A DNA stretch of 64,000 nt from contig NC_081405.1 of assembly GCF_030272615.1 (NCBI RefSeq), forward strand, positions 569,529,095 through 569,593,094, read 5' to 3'. Position 1 is the first letter of the stretch; each line of letters opens with the position of its first letter. Under the pieces are notes generated by a model. The model worked only from the letters and a program-made list of their open reading frames with translations. It ran no database searches and was not told the origin of the DNA. Shown in pieces: positions 1 to 10,869 of the stretch. The stretch is from Cryptomeria japonica (lineage: Eukaryota; Streptophyta; Pinopsida; Cupressales; Cupressaceae). The position numbers and the translations under genes were made by a program.

Positions 1-550
1 GAGAATGAAACTGGCAAAAAAATCAAATGTTTAAGTTTAGATCAAGGAGGAGAATTTACATCTAGGGAATTCAATTCATTCTATGAGGAGAATGGAATCA
101 AAACACAACTATCAGCACCCCAGGCACCCTAGCAGAATGGAGTTGTGGAAAGAAAGAACATAACTATACTGGATGCAACAAGAACCATGATGATGGAAGC
201 AAATCTACCTCATGTGTACTAGAGAGAAGTAGTGAATACAATGGTTTATACTTTCAACAAAGTTCACATCAAAGGTGAAACTGATAAGACCCCTTATGAA
301 CTATGGTTTTGATCATACTTCCACTCTTAAATATTTCAAAGTATTTGGAAGCAAATGCTATATTAGGAGAGATGAGTTTATTGGAAAATTTGATCATAGA
401 AGTGATGAAGGAATATTTCTTGGTTATTCAACTAGAAGCAAGGCATATAGATGTTATAATAAAAGATTGCAAAAAATCATTGAGAGTACTAATGTGAAGA
501 TAGATGAACATTTTAGAGGAGAATCAAGATCTGTAGAACTGACAGTATAA
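1..550 (+). pseudogene. Copia A integrase core, C-terminal part (decayed)
   Basis: The first frame reads from base 1 through the end of a retroviral-type integrase core: SLDQGGEFTS holds the second catalytic Asp and NGVVERKN the catalytic Glu. Family knowledge: this DD35E enzyme joins element cDNA to the host chromosome. Two in-frame TAG codons, near 130 and 221, sit where copia integrases have Gln and Trp. A frameshift near 305 moves the reading to the second frame, which continues with FKVFGSKCYIRRDE and SDEGIFLGYS, the conserved linker after the core, to the stop at 550. The first catalytic Asp and the zinc-binding part are outside the window. Confidence 0.85.
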
Positions 551-688
551 ATGATTATAAATGAATTGACACAGATTGCACCAGTACAGAATGAAAAACC
601 AGTCACATTGGCATCATCAGAAAACTCAACTGTGACTGAAGAACAACAGCCTGTAAGTGGAAATTAGAATAAACCCAGGTATGTAAGA

Positions 689-1795
689 TTGAATAATTCA
701 GAAAATCAGATAATTAGAAATAAAAACAAAGGTGTTATGACTAGAGGAAGATTGGCAAATGAAGAGGTATGTTTAATTTCTCAAGTTAAACTAGCATCAG
801 TTATTGAGGCATGTCGAGATAAACATTGGATAAAAGAAATGGAAGAAGAATTAGAACAGATTGAAAAGAATAATGCATGGACATTAGCTCCCCAGCCTAA
901 AGACAAAAATGTAATTGGAGCTAAATGGGTATATAGAAATAAAGTTAATGAATATGGTGAAGTAATCAGAAACAAAGCAAGATTAGTTTGTAAAATTTAT
1001 TCATAGAAAGGAAGAATTGATTATAATGAAATCTTTGCACCAGCAGCCAGAATCGAAGCAGTTAGACTATTTCTTGCATTTGCAGCTCACAAGAACTATA
1101 AAGTTTATCAGATGGATGTAAAATGTACATTTTTGAATGGAGATCTTGAAGAGGAAGTTGACACTGAACAAGCTGATGGATTTTCATTAACAGATGATAA
1201 GGATATGGTTTGTAGGCTAAGGAAAGCTTTATATGGTTTGAAGCAAGCTCCTAGAGCTTGGTATGCTAGATTGGATAAATATCTTTTAAAGACTGGATAC
1301 ACAAAAGGTAATGCTGACAGTAAATTGTATCACAAAATCACCAATGATAATATTTTGGTTATTGAAGTATTTGTGGATGATATCATTTTTGGAGGTGAAG
1401 AAGAGTTATATAAAGACTTTGCTAACAAGATGCAAAAAGAATTTGAAATGTCTATGATTGGAGAGATAAAAAAATTTCTAGGTTTGCAGATTTCTCAAAC
1501 AGATAAAGGTATATTCATATGTCAAACAAAATATTTAAAGGAACTCTTGAAGAAATTTCGAATGGAAATCTCCAAACCGGTAAGCACTCCTATGACTACA
1601 ACAGATAAATTGACATTAAAGGATGATTCAGCTCTTATAAATCCAACAAGGTACAAATCTATGATTGGAGGATTACTGTATTTGACACAAACCATACCTA
1701 ATATAATGAATGGATTTTGTATTGTTTCTAGATTTCAAAGAAATCCTAAAGAAAATCATGAAAGTGCAGTAAAAAGGATTTTTCGGTAGCTACAA
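689..1795 (+). pseudogene. Copia A reverse transcriptase (decayed)
   Basis: Reads as a copia reverse transcriptase. The leading block has KWVYRNKVNEYGEV and KARLVC; then come FAPAARIEAVR, DVKCTFLNGDLEEEV, LYGLKQAPRAWY and the catalytic FVDDIIFGG (YVDD-type box) near 1369-1395. The end is marked by KPVSTPM and SMIGGLLYLT. The enzyme would copy element RNA to DNA in cytoplasmic particles. In-frame stops near 1003 (TAG where Gln is usual) and 1787 break it. It lies directly upstream of the RNase H part in the same polyprotein. Confidence 0.9.
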
Positions 1796-2154
1796 GGCAC
1801 ATCAAATCTTGGTTTATGGTATCCTAAGGATGAAAATTTTGAGTTATGTGCATATACAAATGCAAATTGGGCAGGAGATATGGATGACAAAAAGAGTACC
1901 ACTAGCAGTGCATTCTTTATTGGCAGAAAGTTAATTGCATGGATAAGAAAGAAGTAGACTTATATATCATCATCTACAAAAGAAGTAGAATATGTTGCAG
2001 CAAAAACTAATCGCACTCAAGTATTATGGATCAAGAAAATGTTGAAGGATATCAATGTAAAATTCAAAGAACTGGTAATTATTCATTGTGATAATTTAGT
2101 AGCAATTGATATATCAAAGAATCAAGTATTTCACTCTAAAATAAAGCATGTTTA
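1796..2154 (+). pseudogene. Copia A RNase H, 5' part, cut by gypsy insertion
   Basis: Continues from the RT with the copia RNase H: NANWAGDMDDKKSTT, a degenerate AWIRKK, STKEVEYVAAKT, and the segment IHCDNLVAIDISKN before the break. RNase H removes the RNA strand during reverse transcription. An in-frame TAG near 1956 replaces a Gln codon. The frame stops at the LTR boundary at 2155 and resumes at 20976. Confidence 0.85.
2150..2154. repeat. Left target-site duplication of gypsy element
   Basis: GTTTA immediately before the left LTR. The right flank has GTTTC, so the 5-bp duplication has one mismatch, consistent with later mutation. Confidence 0.75.
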
Positions 2155-3585
2155 TGATGCTCTACAAAAAGACCCAAAGGTTAGACTGGAACCTGTGATC
2201 ATATAACACACAAGAACCCACAAGGAATAGTTAGTGTTATTCAACCAAGAACTAATTTAAGAAGGCATATCAAAAGAGATACTAAGATCATGCTAACATA
2301 TTTAATAAATGACACAAATGTAAGAAGGCATCTCCAAATGCCTCCTAACATGCTCTTAGCTCCTTCTCCTTTGTTCCTCTCCTCTCCAAGTTCCAAATTA
2401 GTGTAGCTCTCAGCAGCTTTTTGCACTATGGATGCTTATGGAGGTTCAAGATTGTAGATGATCTCAAGCTTATGCTATGCAAGTGTAAAACAAACTAATA
2501 AAACATATTATGAAAAAGAACTAAGATTTATTTTAGTCCAAGATGACAATATATGAGTTATTTATGCTAAATGCTCTCTAAAATTCACTATAGGTTAAAT
2601 GCATACAAGTTTTCAGGATCTGGATTATGAAGAAATGGGCTCTATTTATAGGAAAAATGGAGCAATGGATGGTTGAGATTGAGAAATCTCAACAAGGGTC
2701 AAGATTGAATGATTTGAGATGCATGTGAGGGCTTTCAACCCAATCCCTAGTTGACTAGTGTCAATGTGAGATAGGTTGAGAGGAGAGGGAATAAGCATTA
2801 AATGCTTGACATGACCTGAAGGTTAACATAGAAGTTAAGGTCAAGGTTAGTTGAATGGATAAATTCTTTATTCAAAGAATAAAGCTTTTATCCAATGGAT
2901 AAACTCTTGTGCAAAGGAAAAAGGGATAACCATGGTCAAAGTAATATATGCTTGAGGAGACACACGAGTGCAAGTTGAAATAACCATAAATGGTTATGTA
3001 AGAGCCATTAATGGTCATGTAAGAGTCATTAGTGGTTTAGGAAGACTTTGGAGGTTAAATTGTTGAACACACAAAGCATTAAATGCTTTTCAAAGACTTT
3101 GAAGTCTTTGAGAAATGACTCCAAGTTGTTTAGGAATGTGACAATAATTAGGGGATGGATTAGGCTAATTAGGAAGGGTTAGAAGAATCTAGAAAAAGGT
3201 TTAGGAATGCAAGTAGATTTGGTGAGTGAGGGAAAATAGGATTTTTATTTAAAATAAATTAATTTATTTCAATAAATGTGTGCAAGTTGCATTTGTAAGA
3301 AAATGCAAGTGGGGGGGATAAATGATTTAAATAAATGTTTGATTTAATTTATTTAAAAGAGGAAAAGGGGATTAAATGAAATAAATATGATTTATTCATT
3401 TAATTGATTTGAATTTTGTTTAATGAATTAATTAAAATAAATTGAATAATTTATTTAATTAATAGGAGAATGTTTGAAGATGAATTAATTAAATATTAAT
3501 TTAATTAACTGATGGCTAGTGGATTTCTAATCAAATAAATAGCAAATATTTATTTAATTAAACTGGACAAATTTATGTGACTACA
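2155..3585 (-). repeat. Gypsy left LTR (3' LTR in element orientation)
   Basis: Begins TGATGCTCT and ends GACTACA on the plus strand, giving TG...CA ends on minus. It matches 19546-20975 throughout, with scattered substitutions and a small indel in the AT-rich part. It holds many ATTTAATTAATT-like runs and a run of Gs near 3310. Confidence 0.95.
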
Positions 3586-3600
3586 TTTGCCCCTCTTTAA
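3586..3600 (-). other. Gypsy polypurine tract
   Basis: On minus the sequence directly before the LTR is AAAGAGGGGCAAA, the expected plus-strand primer position for an element coded on minus. Confidence 0.75.
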
Positions 3601-4150
3601 GACAGTGCGGTTTATCGCGTTGTTTCAATGAAAGAAAAATATGTGTGAAGAATATGCCCCATAAATGTTAATTTTAATGGGTGGTATGCCCCCTCAAGAG
3701 ATTGGCCGAATTTTTTTGAAAAATCTAGCGATCTCTCGAAAAAGAATCAAAATTGGCAGGGTGATAGAAGTGAAGAAGTTAGTAATGTAGGTGAAAAATA
3801 GAAGAAATCGGAGGTAAAATGGAGAAATGGGAGGCTCGGGAAGTTCACGGGGACCATGGCGGTGAGCGGGGGAAAGTTACGGTGACGGCGAAGGGTTTAA
3901 ATGGGGAGAAAGGGGTGAAAATAGGATCATTTGTTACCGCGACTAGTGTGAAACTAGAGCTCTGATAGTCACATTTTTAGAGGAGCGAGCAACAGTCAGG
4001 ATGTTGGTACCTATTGCAGAGCACCATTTTGAGTGAGTCAGGCGATTCCATCGGCCAGACGACTATGGACCAACGGTACACAAATTTGAAATTTTTAATT
4101 TTATGCATTTTTTTCATGTTTTTTGCTCAGTCCAAGTTGAGTCAGGACAA
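3601..4150. other. Gypsy internal region beside 3' LTR, no gene seen
   Basis: No coding signal. The stretch is more GC-rich than the LTR, especially 3830-3920, and leads directly into the AGYGCT array. Confidence 0.5.
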
Positions 4151-4151
4151 T

Positions 4152-4480
4152 AGCGCTGAAACTATGTTTGGCGCTTTTGTCCAATTAACTAGCACTTTTG
4201 TGTCGCAATGGCACTATCGTGCTATTTTTTGAGCGTTATTGAAAATATTAGCACTAGTGTGTGCATGTTTAAGTGCTATTATTTGTTTAACGCTATTGAG
4301 GGGTCAATTGAGTGCTTTTGTTTTTAAGTAGCGCTATTGCACAGGTCTTGTAGCACTTTTGTAATTTTAGCGCTTTTGTAGGGTTGATTAAGCGCTTTTA
4401 TTAGGGGTTTAGCGCTATTGTGAGGGTTCTAGTGCTATTGTGAGGGTTCTAGTGCTATTGTTTAGGAAGTAGCGTTTTTG
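4152..4480 (+). repeat. AGYGCTWTTG array, left copy, ~20-bp period
   Basis: Seventeen occurrences of a degenerate AGCGCT/AGTGCT/AGCACT core, usually followed by ATTG or TTTG. They start at about 4152, 4170, 4191, 4210, 4232, 4250, 4272, 4289, 4311, 4330, 4352, 4369, 4391, 4411, 4431, 4451 and 4471. Mean spacing is close to 20 bp, alternating about 18 and 22 in the older half and exactly 20 in the last units. A reverse-complement array lies at 19200-19455 near the other LTR. Confidence 0.85.
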
Positions 4481-4748
4481 TTGAGAAAAATAGATGCCCT
4501 AGTGTGTGTGAACAAAAATCTCCCAATGTCAATGATGGATGGATAGGGATGTGAAGTGAGAGTTGTTTTGAACCATAGTAGCCCTGAGGAGACTTAGGTC
4601 ATTAGGATAAATGCCTGTTTGAAGTCTAGGTGTGCCATGATTGCTTACCTGTTGAGACCCGAAGATACTTGATCAAAGTATCTATTGATAGTCTACGTTT
4701 AAACTTAAGAAAGTTTGAAAACAAAACAACTGATGATGATTGATTGAT

Positions 4749-6812
4749 GCCCATGTGCAGGAGGATCTACGCATGTTACAGTTACACGAGAGACATCTAG
4801 CGACACAGGGGTTACGGGATCGGCTGACAGAGGCTAAGATTGATTACATTGCAGCGACTGGGCTGTACGATGTGATGCATATGCCCATTATTCAGATGAA
4901 TCATGGTTTGATTACAGCTTTAGCAGAGCGCTGACACAGTGAGATGTGCATATTTCACCTTGCACAGGGGGAGAAGATAGTGACATTGGAGGATGTGTGG
5001 TGTATCCTTCATATTCCCATTCGGGGTGAGCTAGTCACATATGACAGAGCATGGGGGACTCTAGCAGTACAATGATTCTTTGATGAGGATGTGTTCATTG
5101 ATGATGGCTCCATAGCTTGGGAGGACATTGCTGCATTGTACGAGCCATTGCTCGCAGTTTTATCTAGGATCGTGGGAGGGCTACTGTGTCCTGATAGGCG
5201 CTTGCATGGTCTAGCCGTTGGATGGGGACAGGTTATAGAGAAGATGATGATGGAGGGGACCCGATTTGCCTAGGGACCGTGCGCGTTAGTACACATGTAT
5301 CAGGAGCTGCATGAGGTAGCGTACCATGGTAGAGGATCATTGGCAGTAGGAGTGACACTGTTGCACATTTGGGCATGGCAGCACTTACTAGTGAGTCGAC
5401 TAGTGAGTCTTAGATTTCGGGCTATTGATCAGCCTTATATGTTCATGTACAATGGCATGATGAGTCAGCCCTAATTAGGGAAGTTAGAGTGGTGGCGACG
5501 GGCATTGGATGATCATGATGCGGTGATCTGGAGACCTTGTCTGGAGTGTGAGCCCTAGGAGGATGATGCGGAGGCCTTGCTGTATGTATTTATGACCTGA
5601 TTCCTGATTGGGCGGACATCTTACGATGAAGAGAGATAGGTGCCAGGTAGGGTTCTGAGGCAGTTTGGACGATAGCAGGGACTGCCGAGGGGATCGGGAG
5701 AGTATGCCAAAGTGGTGCGAGAGAGATATGCATGGGGGCCAATACTTCCATATGATTAGGCATTGGTGGAGTTCCAGACGCTTCTGGCGAGGCCATGGGA
5801 TATACGGCCGAGGGTGGTGGATGCTAGGGTGTCAGATGAGTATACATAGTATATGGCAGCTCATCTGATTCTACGGATATCCGATCTAGCATAGCCGATT
5901 CTTTCTTTTGAGGATGAGAGGGGATGGAGAAGGAGGAGGGGAGGAGGTCGAGGACCGATAGTAGGTGGAGGAGGGAGAGGAGATGGTGGAGGTGGAGGAG
6001 GAGATGAAGGAGATGGTGGAGGTGGAGGAGGTGGCAGATTAGGTGGCTTAGGTGGTTGGGTCCAGTGGAGAGGGAGAGGTGGATTGCCACTATGTATATC
6101 TTAGGGGCCGTTGGTGCCAGGCGGAGTCAGATTAGGTGGCTGAGGTATGGAGAGGGAGATACTGATGGATAGAGGGGAGGGAGCCACTGGAGAGGGAGCT
6201 ACAGGTGAGGCACCTATGGATACAGCAGAGGGAGCGGGTGGAGATATTCAGAAGTGGATGATAGTACATTTGCAGTCTTGACTTATAGCAGCCGAGACAC
6301 AGGCGAAGGATTTGTAAGCGGAGGTTGCAGCTAGGAATGTGCAAGTGGAGGATTTAGAGGCAAAGGTTGCATCTAGGGATGTGTAGCTATTTGCACGAGA
6401 GTCAGAGCTGACTACAATGCTGTGGGAGAGAGATCAGGTCGTGGACAGGTTGAGCCAATTGCAGGCGAGAGTGAGGGTTTCAGAGTGAGCACAGGGATAG
6501 GGGCCATCTGTAGAGGCATTGGCGAGGGAGGTATGGAGAGCATGTGAGGAGGTGGTTTATTGGCGGGGCCTATATGAGTAGGTGGTACCATCTAGTCAGC
6601 GGGCACTGAGCTATTCATAAATGTGGCAGACCAGATTAGAGCGATCACAAAGGATGCAGAGCAGTGGGGGTGTGATGGGTCCTCTACGGAGGGATAGATT
6701 AGGGGATGCAGGAGCTAGTGGGGGTTTGATGGGTCCTCCACGGGGAGATAGATTAGGTGGTGTAGGGACTAGTCCTGGAGTAGGTGGCGATGGTGGTGTA
6801 GCATCTAGTTAG
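4749..6812 (+). pseudogene. Plant mobile domain (aminotransferase-like) protein with coiled-coil tail, antisense inside gypsy
   Basis: One plus-strand frame can be followed for about 2 kb. The first ~270 codons read like the plant mobile domain (PMD): the opening MNHGLITALAER, then EKIVTLEDVWCILHIPIRGE, GGLLCPDRRLHG, HMYQELHEVAY and LLHIWAWQHL. A Gly/Arg-rich stretch (about 5900-6110) follows. A heptad-rich segment (about 6290-6500; EDLEAKVASRDV, RDQVVDRLSQLQARV) predicts a coiled coil, and an 18-residue tandem repeat ends it (6673, 6727). PMD proteins occur as host genes and as cargo of plant gypsy elements, some antisense (family knowledge). TGTGCAG before GAGGATC at 4749 could be a splice acceptor. 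At least eight in-frame stops, mostly where Trp or Gln is expected, make it a pseudogene. Confidence 0.75.
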
Positions 6813-9459
6813 AGTGGCATCTGAGAGAGCATTTTGTATATATGTATTTATATTGTTATTTTGGACTATGTCTTGGATGGCTCTTGGTAGCCGATTTTGT
6901 AGACTTCATTGTACTTTGATATATGAGATGATATATATGAGGAGATCCCATATTTTGATGATATGCATTTGATATGTATGGATGTTATGCAGGATGGTGA
7001 TTTTATGAGTTTATGCTTAGATAGATACGTGTATATGTATGCATTTATGAGATGATTCCTATATGCATGTTTTTATGATGATTTATGATGATGGATACTG
7101 ACATATGAATGCAGGTTTATACATATGTGCCTGTTTTGTTTGATGTAATGCTTTATGTATGTAATGCCATGATGATGATGTATGCTTATGATGATTTATG
7201 AACAGGATTTGGTGCTTCATGTTATATACAATGATGAGATAATGATATGTAATGATGTTAATGCAAAGTTTTTTTAGATGAATGATTCTATGTATGTAAA
7301 TGCATCTAGATGTTTTTAGATGAATGAAATATGGATAAACAAATGTAAAGTACAAATGTTTATATGATGATGTCTAAATGAATGCATACGTATAATGGAT
7401 ATATAAAATGGTATGAACCAATGTTTGGAGAGAAATGGTTTTTATGATTCTAAATGCCTAAATATGATTTAAGTAAAATGATAATGTGATGATAATGCAA
7501 CCTATGGTTTAATAACTGCACCTTAATGCAATTAAAAAGGATAATGAATGCAATGTAAATGAATCCTAGAATGAGCATAATAAGACACTTAATAATGGAT
7601 GAATGAATGCACTTTTTAACTAATGAATAGATAAAGAAATAGGTGTAATGATAAATGATAAAGGATAATAAAGGATGATGAAATGATAATTGATAACTGA
7701 CACTAAATGAATGTATAGTAAATGGCTAATTCAATCAAGTATAATTGATTTATATGAATGATTCCAAATATCTCGATTATGCAGTGATGAGATGATATAG
7801 ATTGGTAATAAATGATAATGAACTATGATGATATGAAATGTACTTGATTTAAATGTAACGAAATGTAATGATGATGATATGACCATGAGGAATGCAAGTT
7901 ATTTTTAGACTTTGCATGATGTATTGATGATGTATTAGAGTACTCGGTCACGATTGTATTAAAGACTAGCTTAATTTGCACATAGCTGCTCATTTTAACT
8001 TTGTTCATATTGGCATACAAAAATCATACATATGAATGAGTGAATGGATAAACGATATGCAACAGAATGCAATATATAGACAGATGGGATGAAATGACGA
8101 TCCATAGTGCTTTATTTTCATCATTGAGCTTTTAAAATGTTGTAAGAAAAATACAAGCATCTTGACATAATGATTCAAGATGACCAGAGTATTTCTTACA
8201 TGGATTTGATATAGCAGGTTAATACAAACAACTTGATATAATGGGTCAAGTTGACCTGAGTATTGCTTGCGGGATAGACAAGGATCATCTCCGTTCATGC
8301 ATGACTTGGATCCTCCTCCTTGATCTTGGGCTGATCATATCCTGAGACAAGTGCATACCTTAATAAGAGACAAAAACCTTTATCCAAATTGGATAAGGTA
8401 GGAGGAACCAAAGAAGGAGTGTTGTTTGCGCAAACAAAACAATATATACATAAAGAATAAAGAATATGGATCCTTGGTAATGGTTTATGCTCATATGGTT
8501 GAGGTATACGATGTAGTCAGCAAGACATAATGATCTATGATTGCATTTTCCATAAGATCACGCAGCTTAGTGAACTTCCCATGTAGACAGCATTAGTACA
8601 TGTCCTAGTACTTCATCAGAATAGTGCATCGAAGATACACAAACAATGCTGTAGGAACCTGATATATATATAAACAAATGAATTAGTCACAAATCAACCA
8701 AGTATTTGATAGCTTAACACAAAATTTTCTTGTCAAAGAAAACGTCATTTTGTCTTTGTTTTGGTAAGGAAGGATGTGTCTTTGTTGAAGACAGTTTGAT
8801 TGTTTGGTCAATTTGGAGAAGTGATCATCGTACGAGTATTTTTCAATGTTTGCTTGGTATCTGCTTGGATGAGTATGTACAATGTGTTGCCATGTTTGTG
8901 TTTGATTTTTGATGTTTTCTGATGTTTTTGGGATTTTGAGAGATATTTTTGAATGTTTTTGGTATTTTGTGAGACATTTTTGAATGTTTTTGGTATTTTG
9001 ATGATTGTTTTCCAATGTTTTTGGATTTTGTGAGATAGTTTTGAATGACGAACTCAATGAATCACAAAACAATGTAGAATCCACTTCCATCAATAGGTTA
9101 AGGGCATTGCCCCCAGTTTTTAGACATGACTATGAAAAAGTGGGACGCAAGACACATGAAGTCATTTTCTTGATTGCAGATCAATAACAAGGCATGGTTT
9201 GGATGGATGGATGTGTGGATGAATGGATGTAGTGAATGTGATCGCAACAAGTCTAAAAGACAATAGAGCCATAGCCTTACGAGTGGTGCGTGTTTGCCAG
9301 GTTTCCACCATTGTACTTATCCAATGGTGCCACCAGAGTGGTTGTTCACCATTTGGATGCATGATTTTTCCTTACTATTTTGATGTTTTTGTATTTTCTC
9401 AGGTCATTTATCTGGATGTTTTTGGATTGATTTTATGGTATGTATGGGAGCCTAATGCT
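6813..9459. other. Gypsy spacer between antisense PMD gene and integrase, ATGATG-rich
   Basis: No reliable coding region. From about 6950 to 7900 it is low-complexity and rich in ATGATG and AATGAAT on plus. A 31-bp minisatellite lies at 8922-9046. The PMD gene and pol converge on this spacer, so it would hold both 3' ends. Confidence 0.6.
8922..9046. repeat. 31-bp minisatellite, four units
   Basis: Units beginning ATGTTTTTGG start at 8922, 8953, 8984 and 9015, exactly 31 bp apart, with small substitutions. On minus they give a PKTSENIK-type repeated reading that is not thought to be real protein. Confidence 0.85.
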
Positions 9460-10841
9460 CTATGTAGCTTCTGTATAAAATTGTTTGAGGTGCATGCTAT
9501 TGATCGGGTTTGCTAGCGGTTCTCCTTCTGAAGTAGACAATTGATATGCCCCCGACCCAAATACAGCAGTGACAACATATAGACCTAGCCAATTTGATTC
9601 AAACTTCCCTTGATGTTCTCAGTTGGGCTGGTTACGAGGATTTTCTCAAAGAACAAGATCACCTACCTCGAATTTACGAGGTCTAACTCGATGATTATAA
9701 CTTCTGCTCAAGTGCTGCTGATAGGCCTTGAGGTGATTGTATGCAGCTTGTCGTTTCTCATCAAGTAGTTCTAAGTCATGGAGGCATCAGACTCTGTATG
9801 CTTCATCATCTATCAGATTATGCAAGGAAACCCGTAGTGATGGTATCTCGACCTCAATAGGTAAGATAGCTTCTGCACCATAGACCAGTGAGTAGGGAGT
9901 TGTGCCTGTAGGGGTTCGAATGCTAGTTCTATATGCACATAGTGTTGGATTCAATGGAACGTGCCAATCATGACCAACATCATTGACTATCTTCTTTAGG
10001 ATCCTCAATATGTTCTTGTTTGATGCTTCAACCTGACCATTGCTGGATGTGAAATTTCTCACAGAGTTCATGGACATCCTAATTTTTGAAAGGAAGAGGA
10101 AAAGAGGTGCTGGATGTGAAATTTCTCACAGAGTTCATGGACATCCTAATTTTTGAAAGGAAGACCATTATCTGTGATGATGGGCATGGGGACACCATAC
10201 TGGCAGATGATGTAATTGAGGATGAATGAGGTGATTTGCTTGCCGGTAACCTGGGTAAGTGGAACAGCTTCAATCCACTTTGTGAAATATTCGGTGGCGG
10301 TAATAATGAATTTATGGCCATTGGATGAAGATGGATGGATTTTACCCACAAGGTCAAGGCCCCATTGAAAAAAAGGCCATGGTGTTGTGATTGGTTGCAA
10401 TTCTTGTGCTGGTGCATGTATTAGGTCTCCATGAACTTGGCATTTCTTGCACTTTCTGACAAAGTAGTAAGAGTCTTTTTCCATAGATGGCTAGTAGTAT
10501 CCAGTGCATAGGAGTTTCTTGGCGAGTGACGGACCGCTTGCATGGGTTCCACAAATTCCTTCATGTACCTCTTCCAAGGCCTTTGTTATCTCATCTTGTT
10601 CTAGACATCGAAGGAGAGTACCATCAAGACTGCGTCGGTATAGGGTTTCAGCAATAATGGTATATCGAGCGGTTTGGTGAATGAAGGTTTTACATTGGTT
10701 ATTCGATTGGTTAGGAGGAAGGGTGTGATCGCAGAGATAAGTGTAGAACTCACCATACCATGGGGATTCAGAACCAATAAGGTGACATATCATCTCAGAT
10801 TCAGGGATATCATAAGTGGAAATCCAAAGTTGTTCTACCAA
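9460..10841 (-). pseudogene. Gypsy integrase (decayed, with internal 57-bp duplication)
   Basis: Minus-strand integrase. The zinc region has VHEGICGTHASG and CKKCQVHGD (H-H-C-C). The core has WGLDLVGKIHP with the first Asp, TEYFTKWIEAVPL, and ITDNGLPF with the second Asp; a segment with NGQVEASNK follows. The C-terminal domain shows YNHRVRPRKFEVGDLVL and ends MHLKQFYTEAT at 9460. A 57-bp direct duplication (10041-10097, 10108-10164) splits the core between the second Asp and the Glu-bearing segment. A TAG replaces the Trp in the usual GYYWP near 10490. It would insert element cDNA into chromosomes. Confidence 0.9.
10041..10164. repeat. 57-bp direct duplication within integrase
   Basis: TGCTGGATGTGAAATTTCTC and the following 37 bases occur at 10041-10097 and again at 10108-10164, separated by GGAAAAGAGG. 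The copies look identical. Confidence 0.9.
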
Positions 10842-10869
10842 GAACTCATAGCGTGTTGAATCCTATGGA

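Noticed and set aside
4152-4480. CRISPR-like regular array
   Set aside because: The unit is about 20 bp with no distinct spacers, the genome is a plant, and the array lies inside a retrotransposon.
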